From: Muscardinus avellanarius
Taxonomy: Eukaryota > Chordata > Mammalia > Rodentia > Gliridae
Length of the DNA stretch: 64,000 bases
NCBI GenBank assembly: GCA_963383645.1
Contig: OY726569.1
Coordinates: forward strand, 73,572,635 to 73,636,634
Direction of reading: 5' to 3'
How positions within the stretch are numbered: the stretch's first letter is position 1; each line of letters opens with the position of its first letter. The notes beneath the pieces are model-generated. The model ran no database searches. It saw only the letters and a program-made list of their open reading frames with translations, and was not told the DNA's origin. Made by a program: the position numbers and the translations under genes. Positions 11,897 through 22,992 of the stretch are shown one piece after another.

Positions 11897-12331
11897 ACAG
11901 TGACACACAGGTGTCCCCTCTTATTGGGTTCTCGTCCAGTGGATTTTGACAAATGAAGCACATAAGAACAGAGTTGATTTGTAAGCCAAGAAAATATAGA
12001 AAACAAAAAGCTCTTAGCCCACCAGGGGAAGGGGCTCCTGAAAGAGCGCAACCAGTGGAGTTCTTGGAAGAAGAGCTTCTTTCTATCCATTATTGAGGCT
12101 CCCATATGCTCTTTTATGATTGGTCAGATTGGGTCCTGTGTCTTTTGCCCAGTTTTAATCTTCAACTTGAACCTCTATTCCAAAGGTCATGGGCCCTTCT
12201 ACTCTCCTGGCACCACCTGTCTGAAGGTTCATATTAACGCACACGGCTATCCCTGTATCTAGTAGCCTTCCCTGTTCTTTATACAGATGGTCTCTTTTAA
12301 CCCTTCCCATTCCCAGTTCCTCTCCCCTGCC

Positions 12332-12508
12332 TCAGCAGGACTGGGGGCTGAACCCAGGAGCACTGTACCAGTGAACTACATCCCCACTCCTTTTTATTTT
12401 TTGTTTTGAAACAAGATCTAAGTTGCTGAAGCTGGCTTCAAACTTTTGATCCTCCTGTCGCAGCTTTTCAAGTACTGGGATTACAGGTGTTTGCCACTGC
12501 ACCCAGTG
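12332..12508 (-). repeat. Older SINE
   Basis: Reverse dimer, diverged. Confidence 0.75.
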
Positions 12509-13087
12509 TAAGGGGTATTATCAAGCCATTTACCAACATGGGCAGCTGGAGCTAAGTCCTGTTGGGGACAGCAGACAGCAAGTCATGCTTGTCATACTCT
12601 GAGCCATGAGGAAGAACATCGGCGTATTTATCCACCAATTCCTAGCACTCTATGGTTGGGTACTATTATAGTTAGATATAAAATGTCCCCTAAAGAGCTC
12701 ATATATTAATATTCAGGGTTGATATCATTGATTCATGAGGGTTGTAACTTCAGTGGATTTACCTGAGTGGTACCCAGTAGGCTGTGGCTGAAGGAGTGGT
12801 GAACAGAGATGAGGCAGGAGCCTGGCTGTGTCCTAGAAGAGACTTTTGGCTAAAAGCCAAGGGACAAGATGAAAGAATAAAACTTTCTTCACAGGCCCCC
12901 CCTGAGGTCAACAAAGCAGAGCCTCCCCCAGCAGCTAAGCCCACAATATAAGACGGTAAGTCCAGCAAGATAAGGCGTGTAACGCTAGAGAAACAATGTG
13001 CAGACTAACTGTGTCCTGCTCTGCATCTTGCTTACACTAGCAAAACAAACCCTGTACCCACCCCTCCTTCTAAAATGAAGTTAGCGA

Positions 13088-13260
13088 GCCAGGTGTGGTG
13101 GCGCACGCTTGTAATCCCGGCGCTTGGGAGGCGGAGACAGGAGGATCGCGCAGGTTCGAAGCCAGGCTTGCTGGCTTAAGAGACCCTGTTTCCAAATAAA
13201 AATATAAAATAGGGCTGGGAGTGTAGCCCAGAGGTAGAAGGGCTTCCAGGAGCCCCAGTA

Positions 13261-13302
<42 letters not shown>
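13088..13302 (+). repeat. Young-subfamily SINE ending in an AC microsatellite
   Basis: SINE 13088-13262; its CCAGTACC end runs directly into (AC)n at 13262-13302. Confidence 0.88.
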
Positions 13303-13304
<2 letters not shown>

Positions 13305-13340
13305 AAATGGGAACCTCTGAAGACGACCTGCCCACCACAG

Positions 13341-13490
13341 TGATGGAGACCGGAGCATGCCACACGGAGAGACCAGTCGTGGGACCAGCGAGGCCAGGAT
13401 CGGGACCTGCCAAGCGGCAAGGCTGGTGCCAGGGCCCACGGGGCCGGGATCAGTGTCTGCCGAGCAGCGAGGCTGGGACCAGGGCCTGAT
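13341..13490. repeat. GC-rich minisatellite, 50-bp period, about three copies
   Basis: The 13391-13440 block aligns position by position with 13441-13490 (for example GGCTGGTGCCAGGGCC against GGCTGGGACCAGGGCC), and more loosely with 13341-13390. Confidence 0.6.
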
Positions 13491-13689
13491 GCGCAGCAAA
13501 GGGCCAGCGGGTCCCTACAGTTGTGTGGTCAGAAGCACTTGAAGATGCCCCTGCCTCACCCCATCTCTCAGCAGATCTCCAGATCCAAGTGACCTCTATT
13601 AAAAAATTGGGTACAAGTGGATCATCTCGTCAAAGTCACTCACCTTCTGGCTGTCATGATTTCAGCAAATGAGAAATAGTGCAGAAAAT

Positions 13690-14411
13690 AAAAGTAGGAC
13701 TTTCAAGGAAGAGATAAATTGTAATTGATCGGGTGTGGAGAAGTAGAAACTTTAATATGTTATTGGTGGAATTGCAAATTAATGCTGCAACCACTTTGAA
13801 AAACAGCATGGAAGATCCTCAGAAGAATGAAAACGAACTTACCATATGACCCAGCAATACCACCTATGTGTATTGAAAAATGAAAACCAAGCTACCAAAC
13901 CAATGCACGCGTATCTATGTTCATAGATGCACAATTCATCATTCCCAAACTATGGAACCAGCCAAAATGTCCATCAACAGATGGGTAGATTACAAAACTA
14001 TGGGATATGTACACAATGGTATTTTACCCAGCTATAAAGGAGAACAAAATTATGGCACCTACAGGGAAATGTTACCAAAAAAAATCAGATGCTTTCTCTA
14101 ATATGCAAAAACTAGGGAGAAATGGGTAATAGGAAGAACTCTAGTTGAAGAAGGGGCCCTATAGAGGAGCAATTAAGGTGACCTATCTGAAAGGATGGGA
14201 GGGGGGAAGATGGAATCTCTTTAAAGCACATGATGTTCTTAAGCAAACGTATCAAAGTCAATCACTAAATCAAGCATGGGAAGGAGGGAGGGGAGAGATG
14301 GGATGGGGATTGGATAAGGGCTGAGAGTGATGGGTGCATGTGTATATCCACAAGTTTTTTTTTTATTTCATTATGATGTTTGACTACAATGCACCAATAA
14401 AAATATATTTT
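13690..14411 (+). mobile_element. 5'-truncated LINE-1: end of ORF2 and 3' UTR
   Basis: Sense L1 sequence (ACCATATGACCCAGCAATAC, CCATCAACAGATGGGTAGAT), then the same 3' UTR as the L1 at 15244-18022, ending CAATGCACCAATAAAAATA. The ORF2 part is broken. Confidence 0.75.
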
Positions 14412-14556
14412 AAAAAAAGAACTTGCATGTATTAAGCTCAGGGCTCAGACTTAAAGCTTTGCTCTATGGGCCTCACTGGTGAATAAAGAGACCTGTTATA
14501 TTCTACTCCAGCCTGTCTCTTGGTCTCTGTGGACCAAAGCCTCCTGCAATATTTTG

Positions 14557-15229
14557 GTGAGCCTTCCAGAGCCAATCTGCGCAGAGATGGAGCCCGAGCA
14601 CTTTGCCTCCTGTCTATGTCTTGGAAGATGGCCTTCCCTGTCACAGATATCAATCCACTGGAAGCCATTTTGACACTGTGTGGAAGACCTTGCCCGGAAG
14701 TGGTTGGCCCCGGAACTAATAGCTGCTGAAGTCTTAGGCCAGAGATGAAACAGGGCATCGTCTATGCTGACATCTGAATCATGCAGGTAGGCCACCACAG
14801 AGCTCAGTCAGGTCCCACTATTACAATAGCAGAAGAAGAGTCAGGCATGGTGGTGCAATTCCAGTACTTGGAAGGCTGGGACAGGAGGACTGCCAGTTTG
14901 AGGCCAGCCTCAAGCTACTTTGTGAGGCCCTGTTTCAAAATAAAGAATAAAAAATAGGGCTGGGGGTGTGTAGCTGGTTTCAATCTCTAGTACCACAAAA
15001 CAAAAAAGAATAGCGGAAGAGGGAAATGGTCACCTCCTTGGGTATTCCCTGAGTAGTGTCTGAGGGACACAAAATCAGAATTTAGTTCATGGTGAGTGCA
15101 AATATGTGACTGAGACAGACACTGAGGTCAGACTCTGGTTAGTACCTCACAGGGACAAAACGAGTGTAGAGCTGCTGCCTGGATCCAGGGCCATCTCATA
15201 GCAGATAAGTGACAATCCATCAAGGATCT
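14557..15229. other. Provirus leader region and SINE
   Basis: 14557-14837 and 15013-15229 look like internal proviral sequence without an open frame. A forward SINE lies at 14838-15012, flanked by aatagc(a/g)gaaga. Confidence 0.5.
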
Positions 15230-16040
15230 AAAAGTCCTTGGTCGGGGGACTTCCGGGAAGATGGCGACCGAGAAAAGTGGGGCTTAAGAGCCCCGCTAAC
15301 AACAAATCTCCATTACCACAAAATCAGCACCTTTCATAGCCAGAAAACACCATCACCAGTGAAACAAAAAATCACCAGGCTCCAGAGAGAAAGCGGACTG
15401 AGAACAGAGCCACAGAGGAGATACACCGGCCTCGCGCCCGAGGACGCGGCAGACGCGGCAGCAGCGCCATACAGCCAGAGGCACCGGCGAATTCACGGGA
15501 CGGCTACAGCAAGCCGAGGTGAGCCACTGCGGAACAGCTAGACGGGATTTCTCCGCGCAGAGAGCATCTAAAGCTCCCAGTGGCCGAGCTCAGCACACGC
15601 TGCAGGGATTCAGAGTAGAAATCAAAATCAAGAAGAAAAACACCAGCCCCATAGCCGAGGGCGTAGCAGCGGCGCCATATTGCCACTGGCGGCAGCAGCA
15701 GCGAATTCAGCGAGGCCAGTACAGCTACATCTGCGTACTCAAGAACAGTGAGTCAAATTGCAGGCCACAGAGGAGAAATCCCAGTACTGTACTCCCTGGG
15801 GCTTGACCCAGTGGGGGAGGGGTGGTGGCAGAGATATCACAACATAGGAGAACGTGCAACCTGGCACCCCCCACAGTCTAAAGCAGCCTCTATCGACTCT
15901 CTGGGTCGGAGACTCTGTGATAAAACCCAGTAAAGGAGTAGTGGGGTCTGAGATACTACTGACTCGAGATCCAGAACACCTTAAGTGAAGTCATAGTGAC
16001 CCAAGGGAAGAACCCAGAGAAGGCACAAACTTCCTAAATC

Positions 16041-16958
16041 ATGGGAAAGAGGAATAATACTGGAGCAATGAATGCCCACAACCCCACAACATCAGAACCC
16101 GATAAAACAGAAAATCAGAGATTTCTAGAAGATCAAATCAGGAAAATAACTGTAGAAATAATAGAGGCGCTTCGAAAAGAACTCAGAGAGAGCCAAAAAG
16201 AGATAAAGGATGCAATTAATGAAGTAAAGGCCTCAATTCAAAGCACAAACAACCGATTAGAACACATGGAGAACAGAATCTCGCTCTTAGAAGATGAGCA
16301 ATCCAAAAATGAACTCATAGTTTCTAATCTAGAAAAAAAAATCCGACAGCAGGAATCTGATATTGAAGAAATATGGGCCCATTTTAAGAGAGCTAACCTA
16401 AGAATAATTGGAATAGAGGAGGGAAAAGAAAGTGAAACCAAAGGGATCAACAATCTCTTCAAAGAAGTAATAGCAGAAAATTTTCCAAACATAGAGCAAG
16501 AGGTTGATACAAACGTCCAGGAAACTTATAGAACTCCCTTTAGACAGGATCGGAGAAGAGGATCCCCACGCCACATAATTGTCAAAATGACCAATGTGGA
16601 AGCCAAGCAGAGAATCTTAAAGGCAACAAAAACAAAGGGCCAAGTGACATTCAGAGGCAAACCAATTAGAATCACTCCAGACTTCCCAAACCAAGTCATG
16701 AGAGCCAGAAGGGCTTGGAGTAACATATTCCAAACTCTGAAAGAAAACAACTTCCAGCCAAAAATTTCCTACCCAGCAAAACTTTCTATCAAATTAGATG
16801 GAAAAATAAGAAGCTTCCATGACAAACAGAAACTGAAGGAATTTATGTCTTCAAAACCAGCACTAGAGAAAATACTCAAAGAGATTAACTACAAAGAAGA
16901 AATAGGTAACACACACCAGAACCAGAGAAACAAGAGTTTCCATCCAACAGACAATTAA
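16041..16958 (+). CDS. LINE-1 ORF1 protein, intact 305 codons
   Basis: ORF1p is the RNA-binding, trimeric nucleic-acid chaperone of L1 particles. The frame runs uninterrupted from ATG (context aatcATGG) to TAA. Residues about 40-120 form a heptad coiled coil (IEALRKELRESQKEIKDAI, EKKIRQQESDIEEIWAHF). The RRM-like part begins NLRIIGIEEGKE. The C-terminal domain carries the conserved RARRAWSNIF and ISYPAKLSIKLDGKI blocks. An open frame in an element lacking ORF2 suggests a young insertion or mobilisation in trans by other L1s. Confidence 0.9.
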   Translation: MGKRNNTGAMNAHNPTTSEPDKTENQRFLEDQIRKITVEIIEALRKELRESQKEIKDAINEVKASIQSTNNRLEHMENRISLLEDEQSKNELIVSNLEKKIRQQESDIEEIWAHFKRANLRIIGIEEGKESETKGINNLFKEVIAENFPNIEQEVDTNVQETYRTPFRQDRRRGSPRHIIVKMTNVEAKQRILKATKTKGQVTFRGKPIRITPDFPNQVMRARRAWSNIFQTLKENNFQPKISYPAKLSIKLDGKIRSFHDKQKLKEFMSSKPALEKILKEINYKEEIGNTHQNQRNKSFHPTDN

Positions 16959-17109
16959 GATTGGTTATCTGTGGAGATTCATTATTTATGTTAGTCTTTT
17001 ACCTATCTCTAAAGGGTATTGTTTGCCTTTATTGTTGTTAATTTTTAGGATTTCTAGTTGGAATATTAATATACCTTCAGATATAGCAATTGGAAATATT
17101 TTATCCCAT

Positions 17110-17710
17110 TCTATTAGTAACTGTTAACTCTGTTTACATTGTCTTTGGATATACAATTTTATTTTTTTTATTTTTTAGGGAGTCTGTATACTCCTCTGTT
17201 GCCTGTGCCATTGAAATCATAACTAAGAAATCACTGCCAATTTCAATGTTGTGAGGTTTTATGACCCAGATTTTCTCCTAAAAGTTTATAGTCTTAAGAT
17301 TTATATTTAGGTCTATTATCTATTTTGAGTTAATATTTGTATATGGGATTAGGTAAGGGTCCAATTTTATTCTTTTCCATGTAATTATTATTTTTTAACA
17401 ATATTTAGTTAAAAGATTATCATTTCCACCATCAAATGTTCGTGGAAACCTTGTCAAAAATAACTTGACAATATAGGGAAGAATTTAGCTCTAGGCTTTT
17501 ATTTAACTCCAATGGTTTATATATCTGCCTTTAAAATAGTACTACACTGTTTCAATTATTGTAGCTTTATATGGTTTGAAATCAGAAAATATATATCTTC
17601 TAGCTTTGTTCTTTTTCAAGATCGTTTTGGGTACCTAGACTCCATATTCCATATTAGGATAGTTTTTTTCTGAAAAATAAATATATAAATATATGATAGT
17701 TTCACCTAAA
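17110..17710 (-). repeat. Antisense old LINE-1 ORF2 fragment inside the chimeric element
   Basis: On the plus strand TTTTGAGTTAATATTTGTAT and AGGGTCCAATTTTATTC match the reverse complement of L1 ORF2. It looks more diverged than the surrounding sense L1. Confidence 0.6.
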
Positions 17711-18349
17711 AAATAGAAAAAAATATTCTCTTGTAAGAAAGAAAGCAAAAAGAAATATTGAAATGTTATCTTTAAGTCATCAAAAGCTTGGTATCAGACA
17801 AATGAAACTGTTATGTGAGATTATCATTTTTAATTTTAGATAAATTTCCATAATACTAGATGTCAACTACTAAGCCAAGCATGGGAGGGAGGGATAGGGA
17901 GAGAATGGGGTGGGGATTGGGTGGGGGCTGACTGGGAAAAGTGTGCATGTATGTCTACAAAAGTATGTATCTTACTATGATGTATGAATACAGTGCACCA
18001 ATAAAAAAAAAAGTTGAAAAAAAAAAGTCCTTGGTCTTGAGGTATAATACAAGAAATAAAATATTAGGCAGGAAGGAGACAAATTTGGAAGGAAAGGAAA
18101 ATATTTTTTAAATCTTAAAAACTTCTGAATCCTTAGTTTCACTTTACAGAGTTTGTTTGCTCTTGGATAAGAGCCCTGAATGAGCCACATTTTTAATCAC
18201 AATGTCCTAGCTTCACAACTAAAATTTCTGAGATGATTACATCCCAAAAGAAAAAGGAGCACCTTTTGTCAGAGCCTGGCAGGAAGATCCTAGAGGAAGT
18301 CACACATTTGCCCTGTACCCTGACTTGATGCCTCAGCTCCCTGGGATTC

Positions 18350-18720
18350 TTATACTAAAGGATTTTTTTTTTTTTTTTTTACCTTTTGCCAACCTGAAAA
18401 TTTGAAGGAAGGAGATCACCATCCCATGTTGCCATGTGCCTCTAGCCAACTCCCCCTCTTGGTGCCCTATAAATATCGTAAAATTCTTGGGGCTGCTCTT
18501 CACACTCTTGAGGTGGCCCATGTTTCCCCCTGACCGTGTATCTCTACTTTCTTTAATAAACTTCTGTCTTTCTCTCTGACCGGCATGTGCTGAAATTCTT
18601 TTCACCACCAAAGCCAAGAACACCGTGAAATTATCATGTTTTCCTGTGATGCTCTGGCCAGATCGGGGGTTGATACCAATTTGCGTATGCCAGGGTGTTA
18701 CAGTTGTAACAGCACTGTGG
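18350..18720 (+). repeat. LTR-like block
   Basis: Contains a TATA box (CCCTATAAATATC, about 18469) and AATAAA about 85 nt later (TTTAATAAACTTCTG), spaced as in a retroviral U3-R-U5. Family not identified. Confidence 0.45.
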
Positions 18721-18739
18721 GCTCTTTTCCTCAATTCAA

Positions 18740-19320
18740 ATAAATATGTTGAATCAGGAAATTAAAATGAACAGACAGCAGCTCGGCTGCAGCTTAAACA
18801 AATCTTTATTACAAAGCCAGTGGGAGCAGCGTGCCTGGAAGATAACAATGGAGAGCCCCAAAATGGAACTCTTGCCCCTCTCAGAACCTGGCCCTTAAGT
18901 ACAGTTTTCTTATTGGTTTGTTCTTATTGGTATTACTAAGACAACAAGCTAGTAACTTATTTCTTAGGCAGGTGGTACCTTCTTGTCTTTGGACACTGTA
19001 CTTAGTACAGGAATTACTTTTTCTACCTCCGTTGTGTTGGGCTCTATCAGTTGCCTATCAACTATGGGTGCTTTCAAGTACCGCTTGGAGTTTGCATTAC
19101 ACATACCAAGAGTGGGTCACAAAGAGGAGGCGGGAAACGAGGCCCTAATTGCAGCCAGTGCAGCCGTGTGTGATCTCCAAGAGCAAGGCATGAGGCCCTT
19201 GCTACCTTTATGGCTTTAAGATGTGCCAGGCAGAGTCACTGTGATCTTAGGCTTTTAATTGCTTCTCTGTATTTTTAAGGCTAGAGGCTTTAATTGCCTC
19301 TACATTCTTAGTATGGGTTA
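18740..19320 (-). repeat. Solo-LTR-like block, antisense
   Basis: On the minus strand it has a promoter-like AT-rich region, then GGCTTTGTAATAAAGATT as poly(A) signal and a GCTGCTGTCTGTTCATTTTA end. This is LTR organisation, possibly class II. Edges are uncertain. Confidence 0.4.
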
Positions 19321-19334
19321 ACATGAAGGCAGAG

Positions 19335-19548
19335 GCCGGGCATGGTGGCACACACTTGTAACCCCAGCCTTTGTGAGGCTGAGACGGGAGGACCACAGTT
19401 CATGGACAGCCTCAGCTACTTAGTGAGGCCCTCTGCAACTTAGTAAGACCCTGTTTCAAAATAAAAAATAGGGCTGGGGGTGTAGCTTGGAGGTAGAATG
19501 ACCCTGAGTTTCATCCCCAGTACCGCAAAAAGGAAAAAAAAAAAAAAA
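19335..19548 (+). repeat. Older B1-dID SINE with TSD
   Basis: Full dimer; gaaggcagag is present on both sides. Confidence 0.85.
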
Positions 19549-20524
19549 ATAAGAAGGCAGAGGAGAAGGGAGGGGAGTTTTGAAGTATAGCCGGCAACGC
19601 TGTGTTTTTCCTTGCCTGAGTACCTGCATAGCATCCAGGCTCTGACTACCTTTTATATTTTTATTGGAAATCAACACTGGGGCAATTTTCTAATACTGGC
19701 ACAAAGGGAAATACCTCCTCAAGGAGGAAAGCTGGGCATGGATGAAGTGAGGGCTATTATCTGTTTTAGGCATCCCAGCACTAGCCTGGACTCTGTGTAG
19801 AAACTGAAGGGAAACAGAGTAAGCCCACTTCCCTAGGCCTCATGATCAGGAATTTGGGAGGACTTATACAGGTGATTATGGATTCAAACTAACCTCAGGA
19901 AGGTTGTACACTCAGTGCAAGGTAAGATGGCTGGCCTTTGGAGAAGACTGGCCCACAGAAGGCTCATTAGATCCAGGCATCACCCGATGCATTTAGGATC
20001 AAGTTACAGGCAGCCCAGAACACTGGGACCATTTCTCTTACATTGACACTTGGCTCCAACAGGTTCAGAACCCCCCAACTCTCCATGGCCACGAGCTCCA
20101 ATCTCCCAGATCTTAGTCACCAAAATGCAGAACTCTAGTTGTCAGTCAGGAAATTAGAGGAAGCCATTATGTGAAGCCCAACTACCAGCCATTTTGAAAA
20201 ATCCCCCAGAGGAACAAGCTCTCCCTCAATTGTTTATCTCCCAAACACAGCAGCAGCTGCCAACCCCACAGCACCTTCAGCACCTCCTCACCCACCACTA
20301 CCTCCTAGCCCATCCGGCCAGCCATCCAGTCTGGTGAGCAGGACCCCCAACTCCATCATCCTCCTGTGCCAGCCCTACAGCAACATCTGATTGGCCCACC
20401 GATGAGTCCTCCTCTCCACCACCACCACTGTGCCCACCACTGCCAAGGCCTGTGCCGATGGGCCCTTCTTGAGACTTAAGGTCTCATAATCGACCATATG
20501 AAAACTCTATGCATGAAACTCTAC

Positions 20525-20540
20525 TGCCATCTGGCGGCCA
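20525..20540 (-). promoter_or_regulatory. CTCF-like motif inside the gag remnant
   Basis: TGCCATCTGGCGGCCA resembles the reverse CTCF core (TGCCCCCTGGTGGCCA) with three differences. Confidence 0.35.
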
Positions 20541-20661
20541 GTTCCCTCTAAAGCCGATTCAGGGAGTCTCCACCATGGCCAGACATGGACAGTGACAGCC
20601 TAGTCCACCACATTTGTGTATCAACCTCTTATTACAGTGTATCTTCTAACTTGGAAACATC

Positions 20662-20920
20662 AAGCTGGGCATAGTGGCCCATGCTTTTAATCCAAGTTCT
20701 TGGAAGGCTGAGACAGGAGGATCGCAGGTTTGCAGCCAGCCTCAGTTACTTAGTAAGGCCCTCGGTAACTTAGTGAGACCCTGTTTCAAAATAAAAGCAT
20801 AAAAAATAGGGCTGGGTGTAGCTCATAGGTTGAATGTCCCTGAGTTCAATCCCCAGTACCACAAAAAATAATAAATAATAAATAAATAAATAAGGAAGAA
20901 AGGAAGGAAGGAAGGAAGGA
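20662..20920 (+). repeat. Older SINE with AATA and GGAA tail
   Basis: Dimer 20662-20892, then (GGAA)n. Confidence 0.85.
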
Positions 20921-21757
20921 ATATCATACTCCCTCCTTTACTGAGAAGCTGCAGGACCTGACCAAACTCCTGCAATCCACCTTTCAAATGCACAATCCTA
21001 CTTGGTCTGATCATTATCAACTTCTCCTGCATCTTCTCAACACTGAAGAAAGATGTGGCAGGTAACAACCCACTGGGGAGAAAAAAAAAAACACCCCATA
21101 AGAAGCTCCAAACCCCCAGGTTTAAGAATGCCTCCTAGCAACAGATTCCCAATAGGACCTCAATGATCCCAGAGATATAGCAAAACTGGAGGCACACTGA
21201 AAAGCCTCCTCCAGGTACTTCGGAAAGGGAGGCTCCAAGGCCACCAACATACCAAGGTTGGAGAGGTCCTTCAGAAACGTGATGAGAGCCCCAGTGCCTT
21301 TCATGAGTGGCTCTGTGAAACTTTATTCCACTTGACCCTGAAGTACTCAAAACCCAACAAATGGTTGACTCTGCCTTTGCTACACAGGGCACTAGTGACA
21401 TCCATCACAAGCTACAGAAGCTGGGGGATTTGCAGGAATTGATGCTTCCCAACTCTTTGAGGTAGCAAACCAGGTCTTCATCAACCCTGATATTGAAGAA
21501 AAAAGAAGGCAGACTGGAAAATGCAACAAAAAGCTGACATTGCGGAAGCATGGAGCGCAGGGCTCCATGACAAGCCAAACCAGAAACTAGCAAGCCAAGG
21601 GCTCCCTTGTCCCTGACACCCAGGGCCACCCGAAGGAAAGAGGGCTCCTCTCTACTGTGACCAGTGTGCACTCTGCAAGGAAATTGGGCGCTGGAAGAAT
21701 AAATGCCCTCGAAAGGTCGAGGGCCCCATAAGAAGTCTTCAGGCTTCTCAGCTCCTC

Positions 21758-22158
21758 TCAGGGCATTCTACCTCCAAGCTACATCCCCAGCCCTATTTTT
21801 TATTCTTTATTTTGAAACAGGGTCTCACAAAGCTTTAGAGGGCCTCACTAGTAACTGAGGCTGGTTGTAAACCTGTGCTCCTCCTGTCTCAGCCTCTCCC
21901 AGTACTGGGATTATAAGCGTGTACCACCACGCCTGGCTGGGAACCCTTTTTTTGTGTGTGTGGTACTGGGGATTGAACTGAGAGGTGCCCTACATTGAAG
22001 CCCCACTCCCCAGCCCGATTTGATTTCTTATTTGGGAACAGGGTCTTGCTAGGTTAATGAGAGTCTTATTACTTGCTGAGGCTGTCCTTGAACCTGTGAT
22101 CCTCCTGTCTAAGCCTCCCAAGTACTAGGATTACAGGCATGCACCACCATGCCTGGCT
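21758..22158 (-). repeat. Two reverse SINEs
   Basis: Dimers at 21758-21938 and 21947-22158. Confidence 0.85.
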
Positions 22159-22560
22159 TTCTGTAACTTTCAACCAAACTTCATTATGGGGACCCAAACT
22201 GATCCAACCAAAGTAACTGTAATAGAGATTTTTAAAAAATCTAAAACAGACTTTGGAAATAGAAACCAGGTTTGGAGACACAAACAAGTGGTTGAAATGG
22301 GTCAAATACTCTGTAATAGCTGCCAACAAGGCAGATTACTCTGCACGTACCACCAGTCGGCCACAAGCACAAATTGTTCTTTTTCCTTTGGAGTGGAGTT
22401 TCACTGAGGCTGGTTGAATGCTGCCTCATATTGTGTATCAGGCAGTTAATCCGAGTAATAGAAATCTCAATAGATAAAAGGGACCCACCTCCATATGCCA
22501 CCCTTATGGATCTAATTGAGAACTTCTCATTAAGCAAGTTGAGAAGTCTCAAAAGGGGGA

Positions 22561-22992
22561 ATGAGATAGCAGCCTCTCTACATACATCCTTAAAGATGAC
22601 CCTTGGCTAAAAGCTGAGGGACAAAATGAAAGAATAAAACTTTCTTCACAGGCCCCCCTCTGAGGTCAACAAAGCAGAGCCTCCCCCAGCAGCTAAGCCC
22701 ACAAGATAAGAAGGTAAGTCCAGCGAGATAAGGCGTGTAACTGCTAGAGAAACAACGTGCAGACTAACTTCCTTCTGTTCTGCATCTTGTTTACACTAGC
22801 AAAACAAACCCTGTACGCACCCCTCCTTCTAAAAATTAAGTTAGCAGTTGTATACAAGAACTTGCATGTTCTGAGCTCAGGGCTCAGACTTGGAGCTTTG
22901 CTCTCTGGACCTCACTGGTGAATAAAGAGGCCTGCTAGATCCTACTCCCACCTCTCTCTCTTGTTCTCCATAGACCAAAGCCTCCTGCAATA
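22561..22992 (+). repeat. 3' LTR of the provirus
   Basis: Preceded by a polypurine tract (AAAAGGGGGAATGAG, from about 22551). Contains the same blocks as the 5' LTR, including AATAAAACTTTCTTCACAGG, and ends near CTCCTGCAATA. Confidence 0.65.

Larger units (their letters stand above)
12810..14556 (+). repeat. 5' LTR of the provirus, split by insertions
   Basis: 12810-13084 and 14412-14556 together match the 22561-22992 LTR, including AGAACTTGCATG and a GGTGAATAAAGAG poly(A) region. The break holds a young SINE, an AC repeat, a 50-bp minisatellite and an L1 3' fragment. About ten LTR bases are missing at the break. Confidence 0.65.
15230..18036 (+). mobile_element. LINE-1 with intact ORF1 and no ORF2 (half-L1-like), with TSD
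   Basis: Flanked by perfect 14-bp duplications aaaagtccttggtc (15230-15243 and 18023-18036). The element starts GGGGACTTCCGGGAAGATGG with a YY1-type AAGATGGCG at 15258-15266. It has a GC-rich 5' UTR (15244-16040), ORF1 (16041-16958), then about 0.9 kb that is not ORF2. Part of that (about 17110-17710) is antisense old L1 ORF2. A sense L1 3' UTR (from about 17860) ends CACCAATAAAAAAAA. One insertion event accounts for both ends. Confidence 0.8.
19850..21740 (+). pseudogene. Broken gag-like region of the provirus
   Basis: Several short frames resemble, in order, matrix, a proline-rich spacer (about 20220-20460), capsid and a nucleocapsid zinc knuckle (about 21655-21715). The knuckle's histidine is replaced by arginine. 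Frameshifts, stops and a SINE (20662-20892) interrupt it. Family resemblance is by eye. It cannot encode a functional protein. Confidence 0.55.
12810..22992 (+). mobile_element. Remnant gammaretrovirus-like provirus, heavily interrupted
   Basis: Two copies of one LTR bracket this interval (12810-13084 plus 14412-14556 upstream; 22561-22992 downstream). A gag-like remnant and a polypurine tract next to the 3' LTR lie between them. It has been broken by SINEs, a 3' L1 fragment, an ORF1-only L1 and other LTR-like blocks. Stops and frameshifts run throughout. No functional viral gene is present. Boundaries are by eye. Confidence 0.6.

Noticed and set aside
22374..22610. Possible surviving viral open frame next to the 3' LTR
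   Set aside because: Only 78 codons, running through the polypurine tract into the LTR, with no recognisable domain. Treated as proviral remnant.
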